From Chlorops oryzae (Eukaryota > Arthropoda > Insecta > Diptera > Chloropidae), in contig CM035807.1 of NCBI GenBank assembly GCA_020466095.1, positions 37,524,752 through 37,588,751 of the forward strand: a stretch of DNA of 64,000 nt. Reading direction: 5' to 3'. Below the pieces are notes generated by a model. That model did not search any database. It was not told the DNA's origin and worked only from the letters and a program-made list of their open reading frames with translations. Numbering within the stretch: position 1 is the first letter of the stretch; each line of letters begins with the position of its first letter. The translations under genes and the position numbers were made by a program. Shown here in pieces: positions 34,359 to 45,759 of the stretch.

Positions 34359-36121
34359 GGGTTGGCTTAAGTTTAAAAATGTAATTTTTCAAGGGTCCTT
34401 CCAGTGGTTTGGGGGTCTCTTTGACCAAACAAAATTTTTCATTTTGTAGAATAATACATATGTATATATTTTATGGGCTACTGTAATGCATCGTCAGGTT
34501 TAACAAATTATCTAAATTGCTCTTCATTTAGGTGAGCGAAACCCTGCTGACGTTTTTAATTAATGGCTTCGAATTTCAAGATTTTGAACTTTGTGGACTT
34601 TTTTGTAATATTAAATTTTTTCACCATCGAAGATGTTGATTTTCTATTGTTGTTGAAAAGTTTGAATGAATCGACTTAATCGACTCAAGCCAACTAAACA
34701 TGATAGATTCTAATTCCTTTGACATTAGCTCCGATATGTTTACAATATTTGCAATAACTTTGATAATATATTTCAAAGAACTCTAACACGGTAATCAGAA
34801 TCTTGTTTGAATACAAAAAATATATTTGTTTAAAAATTTCCTTTTCCGTCCCAGTGTCAATATTTAAACAGCTATGTTGAGCAAGTCGGGAACTCGTCAG
34901 CAAATTTGGACGGTGTTTATTTTAAAATTGTATCTTTCAATTCCAGTAGTGAGTTGATAAGCCAATATTTATCTTACAATCCTTTGTAAAGAGATTCATA
35001 AAAAATGCGCGATAAAAATGGTAAATGCAAATACCATAAATATCTCCTTCGACGGTTTGACGACCTGAAAAAAGTCCCTGTTAAACATGCAGGAATAAGT
35101 ATAATGAAAAAAATTCAACAGAATTTCTTTGATTTTAACGGAATAAGACATTGATTCCACAAAAGAAGATATGCACCTATATATTATATATTTGAAAGTA
35201 AGAAACTTCAAAAAAACTCTTTTCGTCCTATACACCAAGGTAAAGAAAAGCATATAAAATTATTTACATAAGTATTGCATCTGGAATATTTAAAATTTTA
35301 TTCGAAAACTTCTATGAAATATTTTATCAAAGGCTGATGAATCATCAGTGATGATTAAAAAAATCAAATATGCGCTCGTTTTCAAATCAGAAATGACTCT
35401 TTTGTCGGGAGAAAATGGAACCTTTGCCGCGACTGTCCTTGAGAAGGCATAGATACTTGATATTATTAGCGAAGTCTGTTGGACTCATATTTGTCACTAT
35501 TATCGAATCTTTTTCGAGTAACATTTGGGAAATTATATTGTATCACATTCGCCACACTCGCTTTATCTAAGGCTTTAGATCATTATATTAAAAAAGGATG
35601 TGATTTTTAAGGATTTCAAATTTTTAACAGGATTTCAAATTTATAATTACTAACTTTCAAAAAAGAAAAAAAAAAAAAAATTATACATTAATACAGAGAC
35701 CTTAAGTGCGAATAAAGAAGAAGAAAAAACATTTTTTTTCATTGAACAAATTTGAAAATAATATTAAAATCAAATTTTTTTTCTGTTTCTGTGCTTGTGT
35801 CAGATTTGAACTCTCGTTTCCTAGTCATGTCCTCACTCGTCGACACCGTGTTACTGCATCGAATGAAAGCAAAATAAAATTCGATTTTTTCAATTGCATT
35901 CAATACAAATTGGAGTCGTATGCACTTGAATAGAGACAAAATTTTTTACAAGTTTGGAGTCACTGGTTTCTTAGCCGTTTGCTGCAATTACCTTGTGTCT
36001 TGCTCTTTTCTGACGTAGATAGTAGTGACCAGCTTTAGACATAATATGGACACCGTACTATTTACGCCTTTCAATTTATTTATAATTTTTTCCTAAATGT
36101 GATGAGCATGTCATGATTTTT
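34359..36121. other. Intron DNA with a Tc1-like end fragment
   Basis: No gene is seen. ATGCACTTGAATAGAGAC at about 35919 resembles GCATGCACTTGAATAGGGAC at about 36122 and, inverted, CCTATTCAAGTGCATGCCAC at about 40856. These are probably scattered ends of one Tc1-like family. Confidence 0.4.
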
Positions 36122-36231
36122 GCATGCACTTGAATAGGGACAGTTGTGATTTCTTCATTTTGGGTAAAACGCCACGTGCCGAATGTTTTTTTTTGTCCTC
36201 AAATATACGTTTTGAATATATAAAAAATAAA

Positions 36232-36600
36232 ATGGGTCGCGGTAAAGCTCTTACATCCGAAGAAAAAGGGAAAATAATTGCTTTAAAGGAATGTAATATT
36301 TCCAACGGGAAAATCGCTCAAAAAATTGGGAGAAGCATGAATGTGGTATGCAATTTTCTCAAAAATGCGTCAAGTTATGGAAATAAATGAAAGGGCGCAT
36401 CAAGAAAGTACTTTCAGTTACTGAGGAGCGACGAATAGTTCGAGAAGCTTCAAATTCACACTGTTCTGCTGCCAAAATCCGTTCAAATTTGGGTATTGAA
36501 GCTAGTCCGAAGAGTTATTCGTAAAGCTGAACATCTAAAAAGATTAAAATTAAAGAAAAAACCCCCACTTACAGAATCCCCCTAGTGACAGAATCTATGA
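36232..36600 (+). pseudogene. Tc1-like transposase N-terminal fragment
   Basis: From the ATG at 36232: MGRGKALTSEEKGKIIALKE followed by NGKIAQKIGRSMNVVCNFLK, a Tc1/Tc3-type helix-turn-helix (HTH) DNA-binding domain. It stops at about 36390, continues in another frame with KGRIKKVLSVTEERRIVREA and SAAKIRSNLGIEAS, then shifts again (VIRKAEHLKRLKLKKKP). The catalytic domain is missing. It is preceded by a candidate family end at 36122. Confidence 0.75.
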
Positions 36601-37120
36601 AGTTATTTCGAAGAATTGTGGTCCCACACATTACTAAATAAATATTGCTTACAAATGTATATATTAAAATTTTCTTTTCAATTAAAAAAACTTAATAAAA
36701 TCAAATACTTTCTTACGTATACCAATTGCAAGTTACTGCCCCTATTCAAATTCTGCATAAAAAGTGCTCATTTTTCGAAGAACTTTCACAAAAATATTTG
36801 TTTTACAAAAACCCCTTGACTGAACAAGTTTTTCTTTTCTGTTCTTGATACACAATACAATAAGGAAAATAAAAAAATTTTCTCGTTAGTAAGAGTCTTT
36901 TAGTTTCACTTTAATAGCTGCACCGAGAGAAATAACAACAGTTAAATCAACTACTTAGAACAGTTAAAGTAAGAGTGGTCAAATAAACTGTATTCCGCGT
37001 TAAATGCACTGAAAAAGGCAGTCAAATGAACAGTTGAAAAACAGTTAATTTTGATGTTCAAATTCGCTTTCGTTCACCTAGACGTATAAGTTCCCATTCT
37101 GATCAACCGTCTCCGGAGTT

Positions 37121-37192
37121 GTCGATAGCTCAGTGCTTTAAACTGTGAACGAAAGTTGTGAGCTTCGGGGTTCGATCCCTGCTGGCAGCGGG
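37121..37192 (+). repeat. tRNA-like module in TIR element
   Basis: A-box-like GATAGCTCAGTGCTTTAAAC and B-box GGGGTTCGATCCC, with T stem CCCTGC, are well preserved. Counterpart of 34085-34160 in inverted orientation. Confidence 0.65.
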
Positions 37193-37639
37193 AATTTTTC
37201 TAAATTTTTTTTTTTTAATTACAGTTTTTTTTTTCAGAGTGTAGTTTTTTTGGAAGACAACAATTTTCTCCTAAATTTTTAAGGTTTTAATTTATTTAAT
37301 TTTTAATTAATGGTTAAATCTCAATGGGAGTGAAACAATTCCTTAAGCACGTTCCCCAAAACTTCAGCAACCATAAACTCAAGTGAGCATTTTGACCAAC
37401 AAATTAAATTCGTCAAGGCTCGGCCGAGGCGAGAAAATTTAAAGAGATGAAAGAGAAAAAGATTAAAAAGAAACAAATAAATAAAGAAAAAATATAATAA
37501 TTTAATAAAAAAAAAAAAAAATATTAATAAAAGAAGATAAAAAAATCAAAGCAAAAAAAAATTTTTTTTCCCAGCCGCTGGTGACAGTTGATTTAACCGC
37601 GAGACAGTTATATCAACCATCAGGTAGTTTATCCTTATT

Positions 37640-37990
37640 CGAAATCGATACTCGATCGCTGTTTGGAATATCTGCTGTATACAAAAGATAAAGAAAAGGC
37701 CCAACAACACTCCCTTGAGGGACTCCTGCATTAATTTCAAAAGTTTTTGTTGTGAACGAATTATGTTTTACTTGGAACGTTCTATGTTCTAGGTATGACT
37801 CAAATATCGCGTGGACATTTACAGGAAGTAAGCTTCTGATTTTATATAACAATCCTTCATGCCAAACTTTATCGAAAGCTTGCTGGATGTCTAGGAATAC
37901 TGCTCAGCAGTATTCGCGATGTTCATATGCAAGTCGAATTTCATTCGTAATACGATTAACTTGCTCAATAGTGGAGTGATGTTTTCTGAA
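37640..37990 (-). pseudogene. LINE reverse-transcriptase fragment inside the duplicated block
   Basis: It encodes FGFRKHHSTIEQVNRI, the LDIQQAFDKVWHEG active-site motif and GVPQGSVVGP, and is cut at the block edge just before FADD. It shares with 46304-47168 the in-frame TGA between EHREYC and AVFLDI, so it was copied after the LINE had died. Confidence 0.8.
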
Positions 37991-39826
37991 TCCAAATTGG
38001 TGGGAGGGGACACATATTTAAGAAGAAATCCTTTTAAAACTATTGAGAAATCTTATTAAATATATTTAAAAAGAAAATCTTCTTATTTTTAAGAAGATAT
38101 CTCCTTGGCTAAAAACCATAGAGAAATCTTTTTAACTTTGTTATAGTTTAGTCGGATTTTATGTGCCTTTTTGGCTGTGTGAGGGTAAACAGTAAAGAAA
38201 AAGTTCAGACATGACTTAGAAATTGATTCTAAGTAAAAAATTTGAAATCGCTCAGATTTTTATTGAAATCAGATTGAGGCAAGTCATCACAAAGTCTTCT
38301 TAATTCGCTTTTCGATTAAATGAGTACATTTAGCTCGAACTTTTATACTTGGATTCGATTTCTAGAGCATGCCTGATAAGGTTTTTAAAATTAATTCTTC
38401 TTCTTACGTTTTGATAGACTACGCATATTCGAAAAAGTATTATGATCACATTCGTTTTCTGGATAATTGGTAACACAGTACTCGATAAATATGAATGAAT
38501 GACGATATTTTTCTCCCTATTAGAAAAATTATTGACGTGGTTTTTATGGGCGTAAAGTTCATAATTTCAGATTTTAGAGTTGTTTCTACAAATTTTAAAA
38601 TAGCTCCTCTAATAGGAGACATATTTAAAATGTACAATATTTTATAAGAAGATGAAAACGACTCTGAGAGGACCTCATGTGAAGCAAGAACGTTTGGTTT
38701 CGGGCGCAATCCTTGGACACGCCCAGTCTTAGATTTCAATAACGAATTAAAACTTTTACCAAAACCTTCCACAAATTCAGGTTTTGAGGCAGTTTTTGTG
38801 ATTTGTAAAACAGACCTTAGCGGATACTGCAGGTACCCCTCAAACGCCCACTCTCGAACTTCGATAAGAAAACTATATTTGGTCAGACGGACAGGCAGGC
38901 TGACAGGTAGAAAGACGCACATGGCTAAATCGTTTCTTCTGGTGATTCTGATCTTTCCCAATGAATGTAGTAGCTTCAGTACGTCTTTATCGATCCCAAG
39001 CATTCACTGTAAAATATTGTTCAAGTCCTTAGATAAACATACGAAGTTTTCCAAAACCAATTTTCCTTCTAGTTCATATGGTCTTAACACATAAAAGATC
39101 TTTTAGGAAAAAAAGATCAGCTTAACGTTGAACCAAAATATTTGCCAATAGTGCATGCATTGAATAAGGTCCTCTGTAACAGACTCAAATACTCCTCTCT
39201 CCCTCAAAAAAATCAAGATTAATTTTTTAAAGTAATGCCTTATAACTAGGGACCTGGAAAATTACCCAAAATGGTAAAAAATGCGTGAGAAATAATGAAA
39301 ATATACCGGTATAATCTCTAAACTTATTTCCTGAAGAATGTCATTAAGTCTTTGATTTATACCTAAATGTAATTTATAGTAAAAATTTTATACGTATTCA
39401 TTTAAGTCAATCCAGAAAAATATTCGTGAAAAAAGGCAAAATTATTTCATGTTATGTTTTGGGCATTTGTGGATAGTTTTTACCTCATTTTTTGTCGTAT
39501 TAAGGGAATTTTTCCCGAGCCCTGCTAATGAATTTGGGTGAAACCTTATTAACGTCTTTGGCTATTATTGTAGAGACTCAGAAAAGTTTTGTCTTTTTGT
39601 TGCAGGTAAAAATTTTTTCAAGGTAGGTTTCCGACCGCGGACGAATTCGAACAAAAGCGCAATGAACCCGTAAAGCTTTGTTCATTATTTTTATAATTTA
39701 TTTTAATGAAAGAATCGCCTCTTAATACAAGAGAGCATCAATTTGGACAATAGTAGTACCAGACTTAAAATTCCCTACAGTGTCTGAAGAAACTGTGACC
39801 TAATATAGTTTAATAATATCAATCTT

Positions 39827-40699
39827 AAACAAGTAAGGGTGTTATAGTCAGGCAAGCCTGACAATAGAATACCCGACACAGACACACATATTCAAATAAT
39901 TTTTAATATCAGGAGTTGTTTAAGGCCATAGGGGCCCCATATACCGCATTTTTTTAAATTTCTTTATGCAAACCGCCCCTTTGCCACCCCCACTTTTCCA
40001 ATTTTTCGGAATTCTAATCGGAGGCTTAAATATACGCGCAAATTCTAAGTTTCATTGAAATATTTGGAAAAAGTCAGATTTTGGGGCAGTTTTCGGATTT
40101 TTGTGACAGACCCTAGTACTGGAGGTACCCTTAATAATGAACCAATCCAGAAAATTTTTGGGCAGGATGTTTATGGTAACAAAGGAAGTATAAGTGCCAA
40201 TTTTCGTTCAAGTCCCATAGGCGTTTCGGGAGTAGGAGACAATTTTCGAAAAACGGCCTTCTGCCACGCCCATTTTTCTGATTTTTGTAAATCACATTAA
40301 TTGGCCTAAAATATGTTCAAATGCCAAATTTCATCACAATATCTTGAAAAACTCCGATTTTAGAGCAGTTTTTGTGATTTTCGTAACAGACCCTAGTACT
40401 GGAGGTACCCCTAAAAATGGTCCGATCGGGTCCATTCTCGAACTTAGTCTTACTCATGTCCCCGTGAGCACGCATACAAAATTTTGTCAAGATAGCTCAA
40501 CTCCTTCGATAAGATAACTGTATACAGACAGACGGACAGACGGACAGACAGACAGACGGACAGACGGACAGACGGACAGACGGACATGTCTAAATCGAAT
40601 CTCCTGGTGACGCTGATCATTTCTATATACATTTTGTATAGTCTATCTCGACTGGTTCTGGGTGTTACACACAACCCAACAAACGCAATATACCCTCGA
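39827..40699. mobile_element. DINE-1/mini-me-like element, type A, lacking its right terminus
   Basis: AAACAAGTAAGGGTG and the hairpin GTCAGGCAAGCCTGAC open the element. The GACAGACGGACAGACG microsatellite is at about 40525-40585. It ends abruptly at TATACCCTCGAC because the duplicated block stops here; the donor copy at 48985-49875 continues to the normal end. Confidence 0.8.
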
Positions 40700-40833
40700 C
40701 AGGTGTTATATCCTTATTGACTGTGTTTGTAATGTTGAATGACCGCTACTACACATAAGCTAAGAATTAACGGTGAACTCGGTTATTTTACCTGCTTTTC
40801 CAGTTAATATAAATACCTTTTTCTCTCGGGGCA

Positions 40834-43152
40834 TATTGTTTGAAAATTCTTGTCCTATTCAAGTGCATGCCACTGTATGACAAGCATCAGTTGAATAATC
40901 ATACGAATTTCTATACCCTGCGGTACTTATATCTATAGATCTATTTATATTTTTTTCTTACGCTTTCAAAAACAACTCTTGTTTTGAGCATATGAATGAG
41001 TAATTTCGAAACTTGAAATGAAATTTCTTTTAAATCATCAAGGTGGTTCCAAAGAGATTCATAAATCTGACTTCTGTTAAAAACATTATTCTAAATTCTG
41101 CCAAGTTTTTGAAAGCATTTGAAAATTTTAATTTTAAATACCTTGTTTAAGGTAAAAACTGCCGTCCCGAATGTGGCATTTCTGTTTCAAAAAATTTGCA
41201 CAAAATTAGGATGGCCTTCATTCAGCTGCGTTAAAATGAGGTCTTAAAGGAATTGTTATGGAATAATATGAATGGGTGTCGTCATGTGTGAACCACTCTT
41301 AGTTCACATCTGCGTTCTTTCTAAGTGTTAATTCAATGCCAAAAAAAGTTGAAATCTTAATTCGAGTAATACATTTTGACAACATGACGGATCACCATCA
41401 AAAATGCGAAAGTAGACATGCTCGGAAATATGTTTATATACTTCGAGAACGCTTTTTCTTTTTTTTTAATTCGCTTCCTAGTTTTGTTAATATGTGCGTG
41501 CGCGCTCTATGTGCAGCCATGAATTGTATATATTATTTAAAGCAGTCTCCTATCAATGGTGTGGTTGTGTGTATAAGATAGTGTGTGTAAAAAATGCGAA
41601 AATTTTGAACATGAGGTCTTTTTGTTCAGAACATAAATGCATGCACTCTTTCATATAGATACAACATACATATGTGGGTAAATAGGGGTGGTTCTGATTT
41701 CAGCATTAGAAAATGGCGGTCATTTTTGCGTAAGAAACGAACTGTGCAAATGTACTCAAAATAAACAAATAATCGTTAAAGGATCTAGTTATAAAATATA
41801 AGAAAATAATTTTATATAAAGCTTTGTCTAAATAAACTTTAATAATATACCCAATGCTCCTTTTAGTTTTATTTACATTAAGCCGGGAAACTAAACTAGT
41901 TAGCCTAATGACAAGTTTTGGTGGCGTTCAGAAAGATTCTTCTAGGAATTGGTTTCCATATTTTTAGTGCTGCCTTAACATAAGAACTTAGACTATCCCG
42001 ATACTTTCCATTTAGACTCTCCTTTACCGCTTCAAGTTAAGAAAAAGATCCCTAAATATAACAATCTCCACTCTTTCAATATAGGACACACCCCTAAGAA
42101 GTGCAGTATATTTTCTTCGGTTCTTAGATTGCATAAAGGGCAAATAATTATAATAACACCAACAAGTGACTCCAACGTAGCTTTTGTATAGTGCACAGAA
42201 TCGAATTTAGAAGAGACTTCATATAGGAAGAAAATAAACCATCTATATTTTGGGTTTCCTTCTTAAGATTTCAGTTTTGAAAAAAAAAAAATTGTTTTCC
42301 CGTTTACCCTGTAAGTTTTGAAATTGTTATTTAGCAGGCTTACAATTTAAGCCAAAGATTTGCAATCATTTGTTTTTATATTTTTTAGCGTACCATATAA
42401 TTAAAGGTTTTTCTTTTGACGGCGCTAAACAGGGAAACTGATCCAAAAAGTAACTGACATATTAATTGCGACTTTCCATTCACAGTAATTTTTTTATTTC
42501 AAATAGTTGACGTACAAACGTAGGATAACATAATAAAAACAGCGAAAGGTCGGGCACTGCAAGATATGAGGAACTTTTGGTGTTTTCTCAAGAAATCAAA
42601 AGCAAAAAGTACCTCACGGATGGGGTCGATTTGATAGATAGCATCATGGGCAGATATAAAATATTACTGCGAAGCAAGCGTTGACAAGTTCGTATGTTCA
42701 ACCAATTCTCAGACATTGCAATGTTGAATTCCTGGTTGTTGCATAGGAGAGTTCGTTCGGAAAATATAGGAGAGCTTACATCTTTCACTAGCCGACTTCC
42801 GCCACGAGCTTGCTATGGTACAATGTAAAATGTGAACAAAGACCACTATCAAACGCCGCAACCTAGAGCCAGTATACAAGCAAAAACAAGTAAGGGTCCA
42901 GCCCAAATTTCCCCCAGTGGCATATTTCTCTTAATAAAAACAAAAACTGAAAAAAACGCTGAACAAACGTTTCTTAATTTGCCCCAAGCTATCAGAATCA
43001 GCAATTTTTGCAATTTTTTAAGATGTTGCGTTTGTTAGAGTTGTAAGTTTTGAAATTACAACACATCCCTTTCTTTTAATTGTTTTGCTAGATTTTTATT
43101 TAAACCGTCTCGGTAGTTGTTTTTCACTCTTTGTTAAATTACAACTAACTTT
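40834..43152. other. Intron DNA; nothing recognised
   Basis: There is a Tc1-like end relic at about 40856. AACAAGTAAGGG at about 42885 is a bare start of a type-A Helitron-like element. No genes or complete elements were found. Confidence 0.35.
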
Positions 43153-43156
43153 TTAA

Positions 43157-43671
43157 CCCCTTCCCGCATGAATTATTAACGAAATGAAAAACAAATATTT
43201 TTCCTCCACAATAATGATTTATTGGGCTCAATTAAAAGAAAAATTTATTAAATTTAATTTTTTTTATGTTTATAAAAGAAGTGGTTATAAATTAAGATAT
43301 ATGGAAAAGGTAGGCAAAACATGCCAGGAAACCCAAAACTTTCAATGTTCGTACCATTTTACTCTTGAGAAGGTTGAAAAGAGTATGTGTATAAATAGAA
43401 AATTTTTTTCGCACTCTTTACCCACCATTTTTATATTATAACAAATTTCAAATGTTATAATTTTTTTTGTAATTTTTCTCAATGACAAATGTTAGACAAA
43501 AGATCATATAAATGGGCTACGGCCATATGTCAAACGAAATCTACTAAGATTCCGTTAGTTAATGCCATGCTTATTTGGATTTCTGTTTTGTTTAAGTACA
43601 GGATTTTTCATCTGGGAAGGAAAAAATTATAAACTTTTACGTCCATATATGGCTTCGTATGCCAGAAGGGG
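43157..43671. mobile_element. piggyBac-like MITE, copy 2, with intact TTAA
   Basis: TTAA at 43153-43156 and 43672-43675; the ends are CCCCTTCCCGCAT and TGCCAGAAGGGG. It is homologous in inverted orientation to 28870-29375. No transposase is present. Confidence 0.75.
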
Positions 43672-44230
43672 TTAAAATTCAAAAATGTAAGAACTTCAAC
43701 TTAGAATTATGCTTAAAATTACTTAAAACTAGGTTCGCTGACGCGAACTCTGCTGCAGTCTCTGCATTCCCCCGCTACTGTCTTCTCGCTGCGATTTCTG
43801 CCGACGTCTTCGTCTTTCGCAACTTTTCCGCAATCGCTTCGGACGAGCGTTCCAATTCTTCGTTTTCTTGTTCGAATGCATTATTTGGCTTTCACCACTA
43901 ATCAAATAATATATACATAGATGTCTCACGCCGAACAAAAATTTGGTCGCTAGCGATACTGAGCTCTGGCTCCCAGCGAAAGAAATCTAGCAATCGGAAA
44001 AATTCGGGTTTTATACTTTTGCATTCGCGAAGCACCAGAAAGATTCAGTATGAAACTGAATTCGAAACAGTGCTGAGCTATGTCCTTTTGCCTTTTTTTT
44101 TATTTTTTGTTGTTTTTGTTGCGACGTTATACATATGTATGTATTTGTGTATGAATCTGTTCATGCTAGAAACCAAAAATTTGAAAATTTCAATTTGGGC
44201 TTCATGCGTATATGAGAAATTTTGAAGTTG

Positions 44231-44813
44231 CCCTGCAGTAAATGTACTCGTCACCAGGTGCTAGTGACCAACTGTACCCTACCAATACATTCTCCTCTTG
44301 ATATTTTGTATGACGAATGTATATGCGAGAGCATAAATATTTTTTACTGTTAGTATTTAGTAGTTAATATATAAAAAACTAACGGCTTTGAAAAAAAATT
44401 TTCGCGAACAATTATAAAAAATTTCGAAGTCTAAATTGCAGGAATTTTTAAAAGTCACGTAAATTGTTTTCTTATCTTCAAGCGTAGAACACTTTGTTCT
44501 TTTAAAAAATTTGCTTGGTTGAATATTAAATTTTCCCCTTCTTTTTCTCGCCTGCGCGGGGATTCGAACTCTAACCTATGGGTAATGAGTGCACACACTA
44601 TCCACTATGCCACAAAGCCGTCTTCTTCATACTTAAGCAAGTGTACAAGTAATTGTTATTTTAATTGGACTCGTTGTCTCTATTGCATAACCAGTTTCAG
44701 CATCAACTGATGTCTTCTCGCAAATACGATCATACAAAATATCAAGAGGGGAATTTAATGGCACGGGTACAGTTGGTTACTAGTACCTGGTGACGAGTAC
44801 ATTTACTGCAGGG
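44231..44813. mobile_element. 583-bp TIR element with a tRNA-like module at the palindrome centre
   Basis: The 25-base TIRs at 44231-44255 and 44789-44813 start CCCTGCAGTAAATG and are perfect or nearly so. Subterminal parts (GTGACCAACTGTACCC, CCAATACATTCTCCT) are shared with 31239-31962, so both belong to one family. The tRNA-like module at 44548-44622 is central. Confidence 0.8.
44548..44622 (-). repeat. tRNA-like module, Met(CAT)-like, in TIR element
   Basis: On the minus strand: A-box-like TGTGGCATAGTGGATAGTG, a loop region CACTCATTACCC (CAT in anticodon position) and B-box GAGTTCGAATCCCC. Compare 54609-54685, which has TCTCATTATCC at the same place. Confidence 0.65.
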
Positions 44814-45147
44814 CAACTTCAAAATTTCTCATATACGCATGAAGCCCAAATTGAAATTTTCAAATTTTTGGTTTCTAGCATGAACAGATTCATACACAAA
44901 TACATACATATGTATAACGTCGCAACAAAAACAACAAAAAATAAAAAAAAGGCAAAAGGACATAGCTCAGCACTGTTTCGAATTCAGTTTCATACTGAAT
45001 CGTTTCTGGTGCTTCGCGAATGCAAAAGTATAAAACCCGAATTTTTCCGATTGCTAGATTTCTTTCGCTGGGAGCCAGAGCTCAGTATCGCTAGCGACCA
45101 AATTTTTGTTCGGCGTGAGACATCTATATATTATTTGATTAGTGCTT

Positions 45148-45514
45148 TCACTCAACTGGCTCTAATTTAGACATTTTTGGCTGTTGGTGCTTGTTGTTGC
45201 CTTCTTGCATTCTTTATTCACTCAAATGCTCCAATTTAGGCTTTTTTGGCTGTTGTTGTTACTTGCTGCATTCTTTATTCCAATCAGCACAGTGAGCTCA
45301 CGACATGTGTGACATGATCACAACATTCCTCCCCCCGCCATTCAGATTGCTAGCCGAGCTCGCTAACCAATATGCCATGTCGAGTTAAACCAGAACTGAA
45401 GGCAATATCTCATTTAAGTTCAAACGAAAATATGCAAAACAATTCTCATTCCTAAAAAACAAAATTTTGTTTGACTTTAATTTTATAAATAAATAAAATC
45501 CCTCGCTTTCGGTT
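45148..45514. other. Intron DNA next to the palindrome; nothing recognised
   Basis: A 50-60-base phrase with GGCTGTTG and TTGCATTCTTTATTC is repeated imperfectly at about 45160-45220 and 45225-45285. No gene is seen. Confidence 0.35.
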
Positions 45515-45588
45515 CGGCGAACATGGTGTCACGGGTGAGCACATGACTAGAAATCGAGAATTCCCAGGTTCAAATCCCATACAGAACA
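45515..45588 (+). repeat. tRNA-like module, Ser(AGA)-like, solitary
   Basis: A-box-like CATGGTGTCACGGGTGAGCA, the anticodon arm GACTAGAAATC (as in serine tRNAs with AGA) and B-box CAGGTTCAAATCCC are recognisable. A long variable arm is lacking. No TIRs or direct repeats were found around it, so it could be a truncated retro-copy. Confidence 0.55.
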
Positions 45589-45759
45589 GTTCAAAATAGA
45601 ATAAATATGATATCATATTAAATGAAAATAAATATATAAACAAGAAATATATAATATACCCATAAAAAAAGCAAAAGTAAGAGAAGGTTTTTTAATTAAA
45701 TAAAAATATTTAAGAAGAAATCTTTTTAAATTTATAGGGTCATCTACTTACACATATTT

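Larger units (their letters stand above)
37640..40699. repeat. 3.06-kb duplicated block inserted in a TIR element
   Basis: It is nearly identical in the same orientation to 46802-49853. It is flanked by direct repeats CAGGTAGTTTATCCTTATT (37621-37639) and CAGGTGTTATATCCTTATT (40700-40718). The intact element (near 33595-33620, reversed) has this sequence once. The left edge falls within LINE reverse transcriptase and the right edge within the tail of a Helitron-like element, so neither edge is a transposon end. Confidence 0.85.
36919..40833. mobile_element. Second copy of the twin-tRNA TIR element, split by a 3.06-kb insertion
   Basis: Inverted relative to 33468-34358. The ends TGCACCGAGAGAAA (36919) and TTTCTCTCGGGGCA (to 40833) are decayed versions of the TIR. 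The element's own DNA is 36919-37639 plus 40700-40833. One tRNA-like module remains (37121-37192). The other is absent: about 53 bases are missing at about 37413. Confidence 0.8.
43893..45147. repeat. Large palindrome: two ~335-bp arms around a TIR element
   Basis: Positions 43893-44230 and 44814-45147 are inverted copies of each other with only a few differences. The arms meet exactly at the outer ends of the TIR element 44231-44813. Each arm contains GCGAAGCACCAGAAA and CGCTAGCGACC-type words (in the right arm as reverse complements). The structure can fold into a very long hairpin. Confidence 0.85.

Noticed and set aside
43729..43938. Arg-rich minus-strand open frame ending in RQRT
   Set aside because: It spans the spacer and one arm of the palindrome with no similarity or context for a gene.
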